12,678 bases of DNA from Actinomycetota bacterium (GTDB lineage Bacteria; Actinomycetota; Actinomycetes; Nanopelagicales; Nanopelagicaceae), in NCBI GenBank assembly GCA_002737595.1, contig NSHZ01000043.1:1-12678 (forward strand). The letters run 5' to 3'. The position numbers and the translations under genes were made by a program. Below are positions 1 through 6,377 of the stretch, one piece after another (position 1 is the first letter of the stretch; each line of letters starts with the position of its first letter). The notes beneath the pieces are model-generated. The model had not been told where the DNA came from and did no database searches. It saw only the letters and a list, made by a program, of their open reading frames with translations.

Positions 1-399
1 GGGCTAGCGGTTGTGCCTCTTCTTGTTGGTTTCGATCCAGATTCGAATATCGGACGCATATTTTCTTATGACGTCACCGGGGGTCGGTACGAAGAATCTT
101 CTTTCCATGCTGTTGGATCCGGTTCAATATTTGCACGTGGTGCGTTGAAGAAGATTTATCAGGAGACTTTCACTAGAGAAGAGTCAATACTTGCTTCACT
201 TGCGGCTCTCTATGATGCAGCGGATGACGACAGTGCAACCGGGGGACCTGACCTGGCACGAAATATCTATCCGCTCATCATCACGGTGAACCAAGAAGGC
301 GCTGCAAAAGTAAGCGATGAAGAGGTAGAGCGCCTCTCCCGACAGCTTGTGGAGTCCCGAACGCTTCGCCCCGATGGGCCCAAGGCTGATTTGGTATGA
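1..399 (+). CDS. prcB: Proteasome subunit beta, 5'-truncated by window edge
   Basis: This is the C-terminal 132 residues of the beta subunit of the actinobacterial 20S proteasome, the catalytic inner-ring subunit that degrades pupylated proteins. The frame is open from base 1 ([12 protein letters not shown]...), so the GTG at base 13 is an internal codon and the real start lies outside the window. The segment AVGSGS followed by [16 protein letters not shown] is characteristic of PrcB. The propeptide and the catalytic N-terminal threonine that autoprocessing exposes are not visible, so activity cannot be judged here. The TGA stop (397-399) overlaps the prcA ATG in an ATGA junction, which indicates translational coupling and would help keep the two subunits balanced. 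Pup, Dop and the ATPase ring gene would be expected just upstream, but they are not in the window. Confidence 0.96.
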   Translation, partial: GLAVVPLLVGFDPDSNIGRIFSYDVTGGRYEESSFHAVGSGSIFARGALKKIYQETFTREESILASLAALYDAADDDSATGGPDLARNIYPLIITVNQEGAAKVSDEEVERLSRQLVESRTLRPDGPKADLV

Positions 400-1079
400 C
401 GACTCCATATTACGTAGGGCCTGAACAAGTAATGAAGGATCGCGCTGATTATGCGCGCAAAGGAATTGCCCGTGGGCGATCAGTAATCGTGATGCAAGTG
501 GATTGTGGCATTCTCTTTGTTGCCGAGAATCCCTCCCGTGCCCTTCACAAGGTGAGCGAAATCTATGATCGAATTGGATTTGCAGCGGTCGGAAAGTACA
601 ACGAGTTTGAATTGCTTAGGGTGGCCGGAATTCGACTTGCCGACCTTCGTGGCTATGCATATGACCGACGTGACGTTGCCGGACGGGCACTTGCAAACGC
701 GTATGCACAGACATTGGGCAGCGTATTCACCACCGAACAAAAACCGTATGAGGTAGAGATAATTGTCGCGGAAGTGGGCGATGAGAGTTCTTTGGATCAA
801 ATTTACCGCCTGACGTACGACGGGTCGGTCGCCGACGAGCAGGGCTTTGCTGCCATGGGTGGCTCGGCAGACGCTATTTCAGCGCGATTGGTTGACGGTT
901 GGAGGGCAGGACTCACACTCAAAGAAGGCCTTGCACTCGCAGTTAAATCTCTCGAGGGTGGGGATCGCATCATTACCGGGGAGATGTTGGAAGTTGCCGT
1001 GTTGGACCGAGCACGAGTTTCTCGTCGTAAGTTTTATCGTCTCTTCAATTCGACACTTGACTCTCTTCTTGCCAAGTAA
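396..1079 (+). CDS. prcA: Proteasome subunit alpha
   Basis: This 227-residue protein is the alpha subunit that forms the outer rings and the gated entry pore of the 20S core and docks the ATPase ring (Mpa/ARC). The N-terminal stretch with [19 protein letters not shown] (residues 9-27) is the alpha-type gating and H0 helix region. [31 protein letters not shown] and [12 protein letters not shown] (87-98) are typical PrcA signatures. Alpha subunits lack the catalytic threonine, and none is expected. The ATG overlaps the prcB stop by 4 bases. The protein ends soon after the last conserved helix ([12 protein letters not shown]), about 20 residues earlier than M. tuberculosis PrcA as I recall it, so the acidic C-terminal tail is missing. 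pafA begins 2 bases downstream. Confidence 0.97.
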   Translation: MTTPYYVGPEQVMKDRADYARKGIARGRSVIVMQVDCGILFVAENPSRALHKVSEIYDRIGFAAVGKYNEFELLRVAGIRLADLRGYAYDRRDVAGRALANAYAQTLGSVFTTEQKPYEVEIIVAEVGDESSLDQIYRLTYDGSVADEQGFAAMGGSADAISARLVDGWRAGLTLKEGLALAVKSLEGGDRIITGEMLEVAVLDRARVSRRKFYRLFNSTLDSLLAK

Positions 1080-1081
1080 AC

Positions 1082-2443
1082 ATGAAGCGTCGCATTTTTG
1101 GGCTGGAGAACGAATATGGTGTCACCTGCCGAATCGTTGGGGAGCAAAAACTTAGCCCCGACGAGGTGGCTCGACACCTGTTTAGAAAAGTCGTCTCGTG
1201 GGGGAGATCCTCGAATGTATTTCTTACCAACGGGGCGCGCCTATATCTAGATGTCGGTAGCCACCCGGAGTATGCAACACCCGAGTGTGACGACATCCGC
1301 GATTTGGTCATCCATGATCGCGCTGGTGAACGGATTCTTGAAGATCTTGCCGTGGAGGCACAGCAGCGCATTCAAGATGAAGGCATCGACGGTCAAGTGT
1401 ACCTATTTAAGAACAACACTGACTCTGAAGGAAATAGTTACGGATGCCACGAGAACTATTTGATCGGGAGATCCGGTGAGTTCGGTGCGCTAGCGGATGT
1501 TTTTATCCCTTTTCTTATTAGCCGGCAGATCATCTCTGGAGCCGGAAAAGTGTTATCGAGCCCTCGTGGCAGTTCCTACTGCGTGAGCCAGCGCGCGGAG
1601 CATATTTGGGAAGGACTCTCCTCAGCAACCACGCGATCGCGGCCCATCATTAACACTCGGGATGAACCGCACGCAGATGCTGATTTGTATCGACGTTTGC
1701 ACGTAATTGTTGGTGATTCGAATATGTCAGAGACGACTAACATACTCAAGGTAGGCAGCGCCGATCTCGTGTTACAAATGATTGAATCGGGGGTGGTTTT
1801 TCGGGACATGACGTTAGATAATCCTATTCGGGCCATTCGTGAAATGAGTGCGGACACAAGTGGAATTAATGTCGTGAAGTTGGCGAATGGCCGTGAAATT
1901 TCAGCACTCGACATGCAAGAGGAGTATTTCTCTAAGGCTCAAACTTTTGTCGAACGACATGAGGTATCAGATCCCAATTCTTCTTTGGTCATGGACCTTT
2001 GGGGTCGAGCTATTGATGCGATTCGATCCAATCGTCTTGAGGAGATTGACACCGAGATTGACTGGGTCATCAAAAGGCGTCTCATGGAAAGGTATATGGA
2101 GCGAGATTCCCTAGATTGGAACTCACCAAAGCTTGCTCAACTCGATTTGGCCTACCACGACATCAACCGCAATCGTGGCCTCTTCTATCTCCTAGAAAAG
2201 AAGGGTCTCGCTCGGCGCATACTTCACGATGGGGAGATCGAGGTTGCCAGAACGACACCACCGCAAACCACAAGAGCGAAGTTGCGTGGGGATTTCATCG
2301 CAGCTGCCCAGGTGAAGAAGCGCGACTTCACGGTTGATTGGGTACATCTGAAACTTAACGATCAAGCCCAGAGAACCGTTCTCTGTAAGGATCCATTCCT
2401 TGCTGTTGATGAACGCGTAGAGCGACTTATTTCAAGTATGTAA
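1082..2443 (+). CDS. pafA: Pup--protein ligase (proteasome accessory factor A)
   Basis: PafA uses ATP to join the C-terminal glutamate side chain of Pup to lysines of target proteins, marking them for the proteasome. The 453-residue length matches the family (452 in M. tuberculosis). The fold is related to carboxylate-amine ligases such as glutamine synthetase. Visible landmarks are the N-terminal nucleotide/metal segment [10 protein letters not shown] with E9, the active-site segment [16 protein letters not shown] with the catalytic aspartate at D57, then [35 protein letters not shown], and the C-terminal domain containing [18 protein letters not shown]. The N-terminal catalytic segment and overall length favour ligase PafA over the related deamidase/depupylase Dop. 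The start ATG lies 2 bases after the prcA stop with no clear Shine-Dalgarno sequence, so translation probably depends on coupling. The gene ends flush against the convergent FKBP gene. Confidence 0.97.
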   Translation: MKRRIFGLENEYGVTCRIVGEQKLSPDEVARHLFRKVVSWGRSSNVFLTNGARLYLDVGSHPEYATPECDDIRDLVIHDRAGERILEDLAVEAQQRIQDEGIDGQVYLFKNNTDSEGNSYGCHENYLIGRSGEFGALADVFIPFLISRQIISGAGKVLSSPRGSSYCVSQRAEHIWEGLSSATTRSRPIINTRDEPHADADLYRRLHVIVGDSNMSETTNILKVGSADLVLQMIESGVVFRDMTLDNPIRAIREMSADTSGINVVKLANGREISALDMQEEYFSKAQTFVERHEVSDPNSSLVMDLWGRAIDAIRSNRLEEIDTEIDWVIKRRLMERYMERDSLDWNSPKLAQLDLAYHDINRNRGLFYLLEKKGLARRILHDGEIEVARTTPPQTTRAKLRGDFIAAAQVKKRDFTVDWVHLKLNDQAQRTVLCKDPFLAVDERVERLISSM

Positions 2444-2803
2444 TTACCCGAGCAGGTCAACAACAAAGATAAGTGTCTCGCCAGGCTTAATTGCTGCACC
2501 TGCGCCTCTATCGCCATAACCAAGATGAGGTGGAATGATCAACTTTCGCCGACCCCCTACTTTCATGCCGGGGATACCCGTCTGCCAACCAGCAATCACT
2601 TGATGGAGTCCAAAAGTAATCGGTTCATTGCGGGACCAGGACGAATCAAACTCTTCGCCTGTTGAATATGCCACTCCCATGTAGTGAACGCGAACGCGCC
2701 CTCCCGCTATGGCCTCGTCGCCTTCGCCGATCACGAGGTCTTCGATCACCAATTCAGTGGGGGCAGGAAAATCAGGAAATTCGATTTCTGGTTTATCTAG
2801 CAT
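2444..2803 (-). CDS. FKBP-type peptidyl-prolyl cis-trans isomerase, cytoplasmic
   Basis: A single-domain FKBP (119 residues) that catalyses cis-trans isomerisation of proline peptide bonds. The conserved pocket residues can be read against human FKBP12: Y41 in VHYMG, F52-D53 in EFDSSW, V69-I70 and W73 in QVIAGW, Y96 in LGYGDRG, and F113 in the last strand. There is no signal peptide or membrane segment, so a cytoplasmic location is likely. It is the second gene of a two-gene minus-strand unit: the upstream FKBP lipoprotein stop and this ATG share one base (TAATG). FKBP genes between pafA and pafB also occur in Streptomyces, as I recall, so the placement is ancestral rather than a recent insertion. 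The stop codon abuts the pafA stop. Confidence 0.95.
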   Translation of the reverse strand: MLDKPEIEFPDFPAPTELVIEDLVIGEGDEAIAGGRVRVHYMGVAYSTGEEFDSSWSRNEPITFGLHQVIAGWQTGIPGMKVGGRRKLIIPPHLGYGDRGAGAAIKPGETLIFVVDLLG

Positions 2804-3312
2804 TACTTCACTCCCAAGATGTCGACGACGAATACCAGAGTTTCATTTGGCTTTATCGAGCCTTGACCCGTTTCGCCGTAGCCAAGAGTAGGCGGGATGA
2901 TGATTTCGCGGCGAGTACCCACTTGCGCCCCCGTAAGCCCTTGGGCCCAGCCAGTGATTACCTGTGTGAGAGAAAACTCCGCCGGGGTGCCGCGCTTCCA
3001 TGAACTATCAAATATCGCGCCATCTGACCACGAGACCCCGACGTAGTGAACGGTCACCGTGGAGTCGGGGGTGGCTGCCGGGCCGGAGCCAATGATGAGG
3101 TCTCGCGTCATGAGTTCAGTGGGGGGGGTGCCAGTCGGTGTTGCGATGACAGGTTCAGCGCCGGCACCTCCAGAAACGGCCGGAAACGCCGCGGGATCGC
3201 TCTGTGATGGTGAGGAAGTAGCCAGACTCTCCGGCTGCGAAGTGCAGGCGGTCAGGAGCGTGAGGGCAGTGAGAGCGGTGAGGGCAATCGATAAAGGATG
3301 AGATCTACGCAT
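2803..3312 (-). CDS. FKBP-type peptidyl-prolyl cis-trans isomerase, lipoprotein
   Basis: A 169-residue secreted paralogue of the downstream FKBP. Residues 1-22 form a signal peptide with an Arg pair at 2-3 and a Thr/Leu/Ala-rich core, ending in the lipobox LLTAC with C23 as the expected lipidated cysteine. A low-complexity Ser/Pro/Ala linker (24-66) precedes the FKBP domain (about 68-169). Pocket residues Y90, F101-D102, V118-I119, W122 and Y145 are present. The ATG at 3312 was chosen because it starts the signal peptide; the open frame runs on upstream to 3780, but only as an antisense shadow of pafB. The expected role is folding of exported proteins on the outer face of the membrane. Two oddities: three 9-base repeats in the signal peptide coding region, and a C8 tract at codons 62-64. 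Confidence 0.93.
   Translation of the reverse strand: MRRSHPLSIALTALTALTLLTACTSQPESLATSSPSQSDPAAFPAVSGGAGAEPVIATPTGTPPTELMTRDLIIGSGPAATPDSTVTVHYVGVSWSDGAIFDSSWKRGTPAEFSLTQVITGWAQGLTGAQVGTRREIIIPPTLGYGETGQGSIKPNETLVFVVDILGVK
3260..3286 (-). repeat. Three 9-base tandem repeats in lipoprotein signal peptide
   Basis: On the plus strand the units are GTGAGGGCA (3260-3268), GTGAGAGCG (3269-3277) and GTGAGGGCA (3278-3286). The outer two are identical. They encode the Ala-Leu-Thr repeat in the hydrophobic core of the FKBP lipoprotein signal peptide. A more diverged fourth unit (GTCAGGAGC, 3251-3259) adjoins on the lower-coordinate side. Gain or loss of a unit would change the core by three residues without breaking the frame. 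Confidence 0.8.
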
Positions 3313-3343
3313 ACAAAGATAATACCCACCAAATGTCGCGCTA
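3313..3343 (-). promoter_or_regulatory. Predicted leaderless promoter for the two FKBP genes
   Basis: Reading the minus strand, TATTAT (3324 to 3319) matches the actinobacterial -10 pattern TANNNT and is followed by exactly six bases before the ATG at 3312. Transcription would therefore start at or next to the A of the start codon. There is no Shine-Dalgarno sequence and no room for one. The -35 region is poor: only a weak TTCAAT-like box lies 18 bases upstream of the -10. The assignment rests on the -10 match and its spacing. Confidence 0.5.
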
Positions 3344-3376
3344 TTGAACGCCCCGCTCCTGGGGTAAGTTGATTTT
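3344..3376 (+). promoter_or_regulatory. Predicted leaderless promoter for the pafB operon
   Basis: TAAGTT (3365-3370) fits the -10 pattern TANNNT and is followed by six bases (GATTTT) and then the GTG start of pafB at 3377, so the transcript would begin at the start codon. A possible -35 box, TTGAAC (3344-3349), resembles TTGACA but the 15-base spacing is short. No Shine-Dalgarno sequence precedes pafB. A CCCC/GGGG inverted repeat (3351-3354 and 3361-3364) lies between the two boxes and could be an operator or chance. Confidence 0.45.
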
Positions 3377-4306
3377 GTGTCCGTAGAAAAGAGCGAACGT
3401 CTCGTCAATCTGACGATGGCCCTCTTGGCCACGAAGCGCCCGCTTCGCAAGGCTGAAATATTCACGCTGGTCCAGGGGTATGACGGAAGCGCTGAGTCAT
3501 GCGACCGAATGTTTGAACGGGATAAGGACGACCTTCGCCAGTTGGGCGTTCCTATCTCAGTCGTTGATCTTGAGGCCGGAATGGATTCTGGATACCGCAT
3601 TTTCCCCGATGAGTATGCGCTACCCGCACTCCACCTCACCCACGAAGAATCTGCACTGCTCGCGGTCGCTGCAGATGCATGGAAACGATCCGGCTTTTCC
3701 GGAATCTCAGTAAACACAATTCTCAAATTGCGCGGAGCAGGTGTTCCCGTACTTGATGTCATCGACAATAGAGTTGACATCGCCTATACGCCATCGTGGC
3801 GCCTCGTCGCTGAGGCGATCATCGCTCGCCAAGCCATTTCATTTGATTATCGCCGGCGCGATGGCCACGTCGATGTGCGCCTATTGGAACCTTACGCCAT
3901 GCACTTCCGGGCGCAGCGCTGGTATGTGGTGGGCTTTGACAGGGATCGGAATGAGATTCGCACCTTTGTTCTTTCTCGATTCCTTGGTGGCCTCACGCCT
4001 CAGGGAAATGAGGGGTCTTTCGTCATTCCCTCTGATTTCGATTCTTCGAAGCATCTCTCTAGAGACTTCGGAGTAGCGCAAGTGTTCACAGTTGTTGCGA
4101 GTGGGGGAGCCTTAGCTTCACTACGAAATAGAGCTATTGAATCAACAATTCACCAGGACGGATCTGCCACGTTGACGTTACACGTAGAGGACGAAATCGA
4201 GTTTCTTTTCGAACTTCTGACCCTCGCCCCAATGGTGGAGATTTTGACTCCCAAAGATGCCAGAATTGCGGTTTTGCAAATGTTGGGCGATTCCCATGGC
4301 TCGTGA
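3377..4306 (+). CDS. pafB: WYL-domain transcriptional regulator PafB
   Basis: PafB forms with PafC a heterodimeric regulator that, in mycobacteria, activates the LexA-independent DNA-damage response; it is not needed for pupylation despite its name. The 309-residue protein opens with an N-terminal winged-helix domain (about 1-75, containing SERLVNLTMALLATKRPL and SCDRMFERDKDDLRQLG). A WYL domain follows (about 140-210), with the WYL-equivalent WYV at 182-184 and the conserved LSR (199-201). A C-terminal extension (WCX) covers the rest. The GTG at 3377 is used because it puts the conserved SERLVNL segment at the usual distance from the N-terminus and sits 6 bases after a -10 box. The 3' end overlaps pafC by 11 bases, consistent with making both subunits together. 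The ligand of the WYL pocket is probably nucleic acid, as shown or proposed for other members. Confidence 0.94.
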   Translation: MSVEKSERLVNLTMALLATKRPLRKAEIFTLVQGYDGSAESCDRMFERDKDDLRQLGVPISVVDLEAGMDSGYRIFPDEYALPALHLTHEESALLAVAADAWKRSGFSGISVNTILKLRGAGVPVLDVIDNRVDIAYTPSWRLVAEAIIARQAISFDYRRRDGHVDVRLLEPYAMHFRAQRWYVVGFDRDRNEIRTFVLSRFLGGLTPQGNEGSFVIPSDFDSSKHLSRDFGVAQVFTVVASGGALASLRNRAIESTIHQDGSATLTLHVEDEIEFLFELLTLAPMVEILTPKDARIAVLQMLGDSHGS

Positions 4307-5243
4307 GACAGCTCTAGCCCGCTACGGTCGCCTCATCAACCTCATTCCAATGTTGTACTCAAATCCTTCTCTAGAAATTTCAGAGGTGGCGCGAGATTTA
4401 GAAATCAGCGAGAAGCAATTATTGGATGATCTGAATCTACTCTGGGTGTGCGGTCTGCCAGGGCATTCCCATCTGGAATTGATCGACATGAATTTCGAAT
4501 CCGGATTTATCGAGATTATTGAACCGCAAAATTTGGTACGCCCACTTAACCTGACTCCACTTGAAGTGACTGAGATTCTCTTAGGGCTAGAGTTGCTTTC
4601 TGCAGAGGTAGATCCATCCACACTAATAATCGTAGATTCTGTTCGCAATAAACTTTCAGATTCGTTGCACGCAAGCCCCGTGATCGATGGCGCCATCCGC
4701 GTAGCGCGAGAGACTCCTTCCACCCGAGTTGGCGAGTTCCGGGTTTTAGTTCTGCAGGCCATCTCAGAAGGAAGGGACCTGATTGGCACTTATCAAGGAG
4801 TACGCGGTGGTGACCTAACTGAGCGCAGACTCACCCCATTGCAAGTGGTCACCAGAGATGGACATGCCTATGTCGCGGCAGTTGATCACGGTGATCATCT
4901 TCGGAAGGCCTTCCGACTAGATCGCTTTTCCGAGGCGCACTTGGGGGAGAAGTCTGCACTCGAGACGCCCTTGCTCACTCTCACAGAGCCCTCATCGCAT
5001 ACCCTCAGGATTGCAGTTCCAAGGGACCGAGCCTTCTTGGCTGATCGGGTCAATGCCGTGCAGGTGGGCACCTCCGAGAAGCAGGTGGTGCTCGAATTTA
5101 AGTATTTCGAAGCTGCGTTTGCAGCACGGGTACTGCTCGCTTTTGGGTCAGAAGTGCGCCTCCTGGGAGCGGGTCTAGAGGTGGAAGAAGTCAAAACCCA
5201 CCTCACCGGGCTTCGGCTACAGATACAGGACGTATATGCCTGA
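4296..5243 (+). CDS. pafC: WYL-domain transcriptional regulator PafC
   Basis: The partner of PafB in the DNA-damage-responsive activator complex. The protein has 315 residues, close to M. tuberculosis PafC. The N-terminal winged helix (about 5-60) shows LARYGRLINLIPML and the PafC-specific LNLLWVCGLPGHS. The WYL domain covers about 140-215, where the WYL position reads AYV (191-193) and is followed by FRLDRF (206-211). The WCX extension follows. I chose the ATG at 4296, which gives MARETALARYGRL; the longer in-frame start at 4257 adds 13 residues that read as pafB sequence in another frame. The 11-base overlap with pafB indicates coupling. PafC and PafB are distant paralogues. Confidence 0.94.
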   Translation: MARETALARYGRLINLIPMLYSNPSLEISEVARDLEISEKQLLDDLNLLWVCGLPGHSHLELIDMNFESGFIEIIEPQNLVRPLNLTPLEVTEILLGLELLSAEVDPSTLIIVDSVRNKLSDSLHASPVIDGAIRVARETPSTRVGEFRVLVLQAISEGRDLIGTYQGVRGGDLTERRLTPLQVVTRDGHAYVAAVDHGDHLRKAFRLDRFSEAHLGEKSALETPLLTLTEPSSHTLRIAVPRDRAFLADRVNAVQVGTSEKQVVLEFKYFEAAFAARVLLAFGSEVRLLGAGLEVEEVKTHLTGLRLQIQDVYA

Positions 5244-5245
5244 CC

Positions 5246-5261
5246 GGAGTAGATTGCGTCT
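5246..5261 (+). promoter_or_regulatory. Start region of the small membrane gene: weak RBS or internal leaderless promoter
   Basis: Two signals compete here. GGAG (5246-5249) could serve as a ribosome binding site, but it lies 12 bases from the ATG, which is long. TAGATT (5250-5255) fits the -10 pattern TANNNT and is exactly six bases before the ATG at 5262, the same geometry seen at pafB and the FKBP lipoprotein. No good -35 box is visible, so an internal promoter is only a possibility. Confidence 0.3.
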
Positions 5262-5411
5262 ATGAACTTTTGGGGTTGGGCAGCCATTTTCCTCGCTATT
5301 TTGGTGGTGGGAACTGTGGTCAATCTCCTCTTGATTCGCCGCGTATGGCGCAGTGGAAAGCGCCTCCGTGCGGAGATTTCCACCATTCGCCGCCAAGTGA
5401 AGAGGCAGTAG
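5262..5411 (+). CDS. Small membrane protein of 49 residues, function unknown
   Basis: An ATG-initiated frame of 49 codons fills the gap between pafC and tatA in the operon direction. The protein has one predicted membrane segment (about residues 4-25, starting [13 protein letters not shown]) followed directly by a strongly basic C-terminal half of about 24 residues (RRVW, then RRQVKRQ at the end), which looks like an amphipathic helix. By the positive-inside rule the basic tail should be cytoplasmic and the short N-terminus outside. It begins 18 bases after the pafC stop and ends 37 bases before tatA. The frame is interrupted nowhere and its hydrophobicity pattern is not what random sequence gives. 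I do not recognise a family. Its shape (short N-terminus, one helix, amphipathic charged tail) resembles TatA/TatE, but the FG hinge and following TatA motif are absent. Confidence 0.7.
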   Translation: MNFWGWAAIFLAILVVGTVVNLLLIRRVWRSGKRLRAEISTIRRQVKRQ

Positions 5412-5448
5412 GCTGTCCATCAGTTGTTTTCCGAGAGAGGGTTTGGCT

Positions 5449-5622
5449 ATGGGATTAGAGAGACCAGGTACTTGGGTCGTTCTTATTGTGGTCGTCGTGG
5501 TGCTCTTCGGGGCAAAGCGTCTCCCCGATAGCGCTAAGGCGCTAGGACGTTCCCTCAAGATTTTTCGAAACGAAATCAAGGACCCAGATCCCAAGAAGGA
5601 AAGCGACAGCTCTGAGCAGTGA
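5449..5622 (+). CDS. tatA: Twin-arginine translocase subunit TatA
   Basis: TatA oligomerises with TatC to move folded proteins bearing twin-arginine signals across the cytoplasmic membrane. The 57-residue protein has the classic layout: a short N-terminus, a membrane helix (about 8-20, [13 protein letters not shown]), the FG hinge at 19-20, then the amphipathic helix [19 protein letters not shown] and a short charged tail rich in Lys, Asp, Ser and Glu. It is somewhat shorter than many TatA proteins because of its brief tail. A good purine-rich ribosome binding site (GAGAGAGG, 5433-5440) precedes the ATG by 8 bases, unlike most genes in this run. The TGA overlaps the tatC GTG by 4 bases (GTGA). 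No tatB is present here, and many actinobacteria encode it elsewhere. Confidence 0.95.
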   Translation: MGLERPGTWVVLIVVVVVLFGAKRLPDSAKALGRSLKIFRNEIKDPDPKKESDSSEQ

Positions 5623-6377
5623 AAGCTGGCTCGCGTGAGGGTCGGATGCCCTTGGCGGAGCATCTTCGAGAATTACGTCGAAGGATCGGTCGCTCAGCCT
5701 TAGCGATTCTCCTTCTCACCTCCGTGGGATGGGTCTACTACGACCAACTCATTGCCTTTTTGGCATCCCCCATGTGCGACCTTAACGAGGCAAAGACGTC
5801 TTGCGGGTCGCTCTACATCAATGGCGTTCTCGGTCCACTCAATTTACAACTGAAAGTCGCTCTCACCGGGGGAGTTATCCTCGCTGCCCCTATTTGGCTC
5901 TATCAACTCTGGGCCTACCTTGCCCCGGGCTTACATCGCCGTGAGAAGAAATGGGCAATCATCTTTACGGCTACAGCTACACCGCTTTTTGCTGCTGGCG
6001 CTTACCTTTCATACGTGATACTTCCTCAGGCAATTAAGATCCTTATGGGATTCACTCCTGGCACATTAAATAACTTGATCAAGTTTGACGATTACCTCGA
6101 TTTTGTCTTGCGAATGATCCTAGTTTTTGGCATCTCTTTCGAACTTCCTCTCGTCATGATTGCGCTCTCGCTTGCTAATTTGCTCACGGTGCAACGCATG
6201 TTGGCCTGGTGGCGAGGAGCAGTCTTTTGTATTTTTCTCTTCGTCGCGATATTCACCCCCACCGGAGACCCGCTGACTATGGTTCTCCTGGCAGCTCCGC
6301 TCATTGTTCTCTACTTTTTGGCTGTTTTTGTTTCCTGGATTATTGAACGCCGACGTGGAAAACGCGCCCAGATATGA
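5619..6377 (+). CDS. tatC: Sec-independent protein translocase subunit TatC
   Basis: TatC is the polytopic receptor that binds twin-arginine signal peptides and recruits TatA. The 252-residue sequence shows the N-terminal cytoplasmic LREL (17-20) ahead of the first membrane helix (about 26-48). Later come [18 protein letters not shown] (94-111), the conserved F174-E175 in ISFELPLVM, and [10 protein letters not shown] (211-220) before the last helices. About six membrane segments are visible, the family norm. The GTG at 5619 overlaps the tatA stop (GTGA) and is taken as the start; the ATG at 5646 ([13 protein letters not shown]) is a credible alternative giving 243 residues. The stop overlaps the next gene (ATGA). 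The extra cysteines C53 and C62 in the first periplasmic loop could form a disulfide; C53 matches a Cys in the M. tuberculosis protein as I recall it. Confidence 0.95.
   Translation: MKAGSREGRMPLAEHLRELRRRIGRSALAILLLTSVGWVYYDQLIAFLASPMCDLNEAKTSCGSLYINGVLGPLNLQLKVALTGGVILAAPIWLYQLWAYLAPGLHRREKKWAIIFTATATPLFAAGAYLSYVILPQAIKILMGFTPGTLNNLIKFDDYLDFVLRMILVFGISFELPLVMIALSLANLLTVQRMLAWWRGAVFCIFLFVAIFTPTGDPLTMVLLAAPLIVLYFLAVFVSWIIERRRGKRAQI

Noticed and set aside
3300..3312. Arg-Arg pair at residues 2-3 of the FKBP lipoprotein as a Tat signal, given tatA-tatC nearby
   Set aside because: The residues after the pair (S-H-P-L) do not fit the R-R-x-F-L-K pattern and there is no preceding Ser/Thr; an ordinary Sec lipoprotein signal is the better reading.
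3313..3376. LexA (SOS) box or mycobacterial PafBC-dependent RecA-NDp promoter motif upstream of pafB
   Set aside because: I looked for GAAC-N4-GTTC and for TTGTC-G/A-GTG followed by TANNNT and found neither; the GAAC present has no matching half-site.
3313..3780. Long N-terminal extension of the FKBP lipoprotein frame, open upstream to 3780 on the minus strand
   Set aside because: It is antisense to pafB, has Arg/Ser-rich shadow composition, and would bury the signal peptide that clearly begins at 3312.
4257..4295. Upstream in-frame ATG start for PafC
   Set aside because: The extra 13 residues are pafB sequence read in another frame; the ATG at 4296 matches the usual PafC N-terminus and length.
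5217..5663. Minus-strand open frame of 148 codons across the small gene and tatA
   Set aside because: It is antisense to recognisable tatA and the end of pafC, with low-complexity Thr/Ser content and no recognisable motif.
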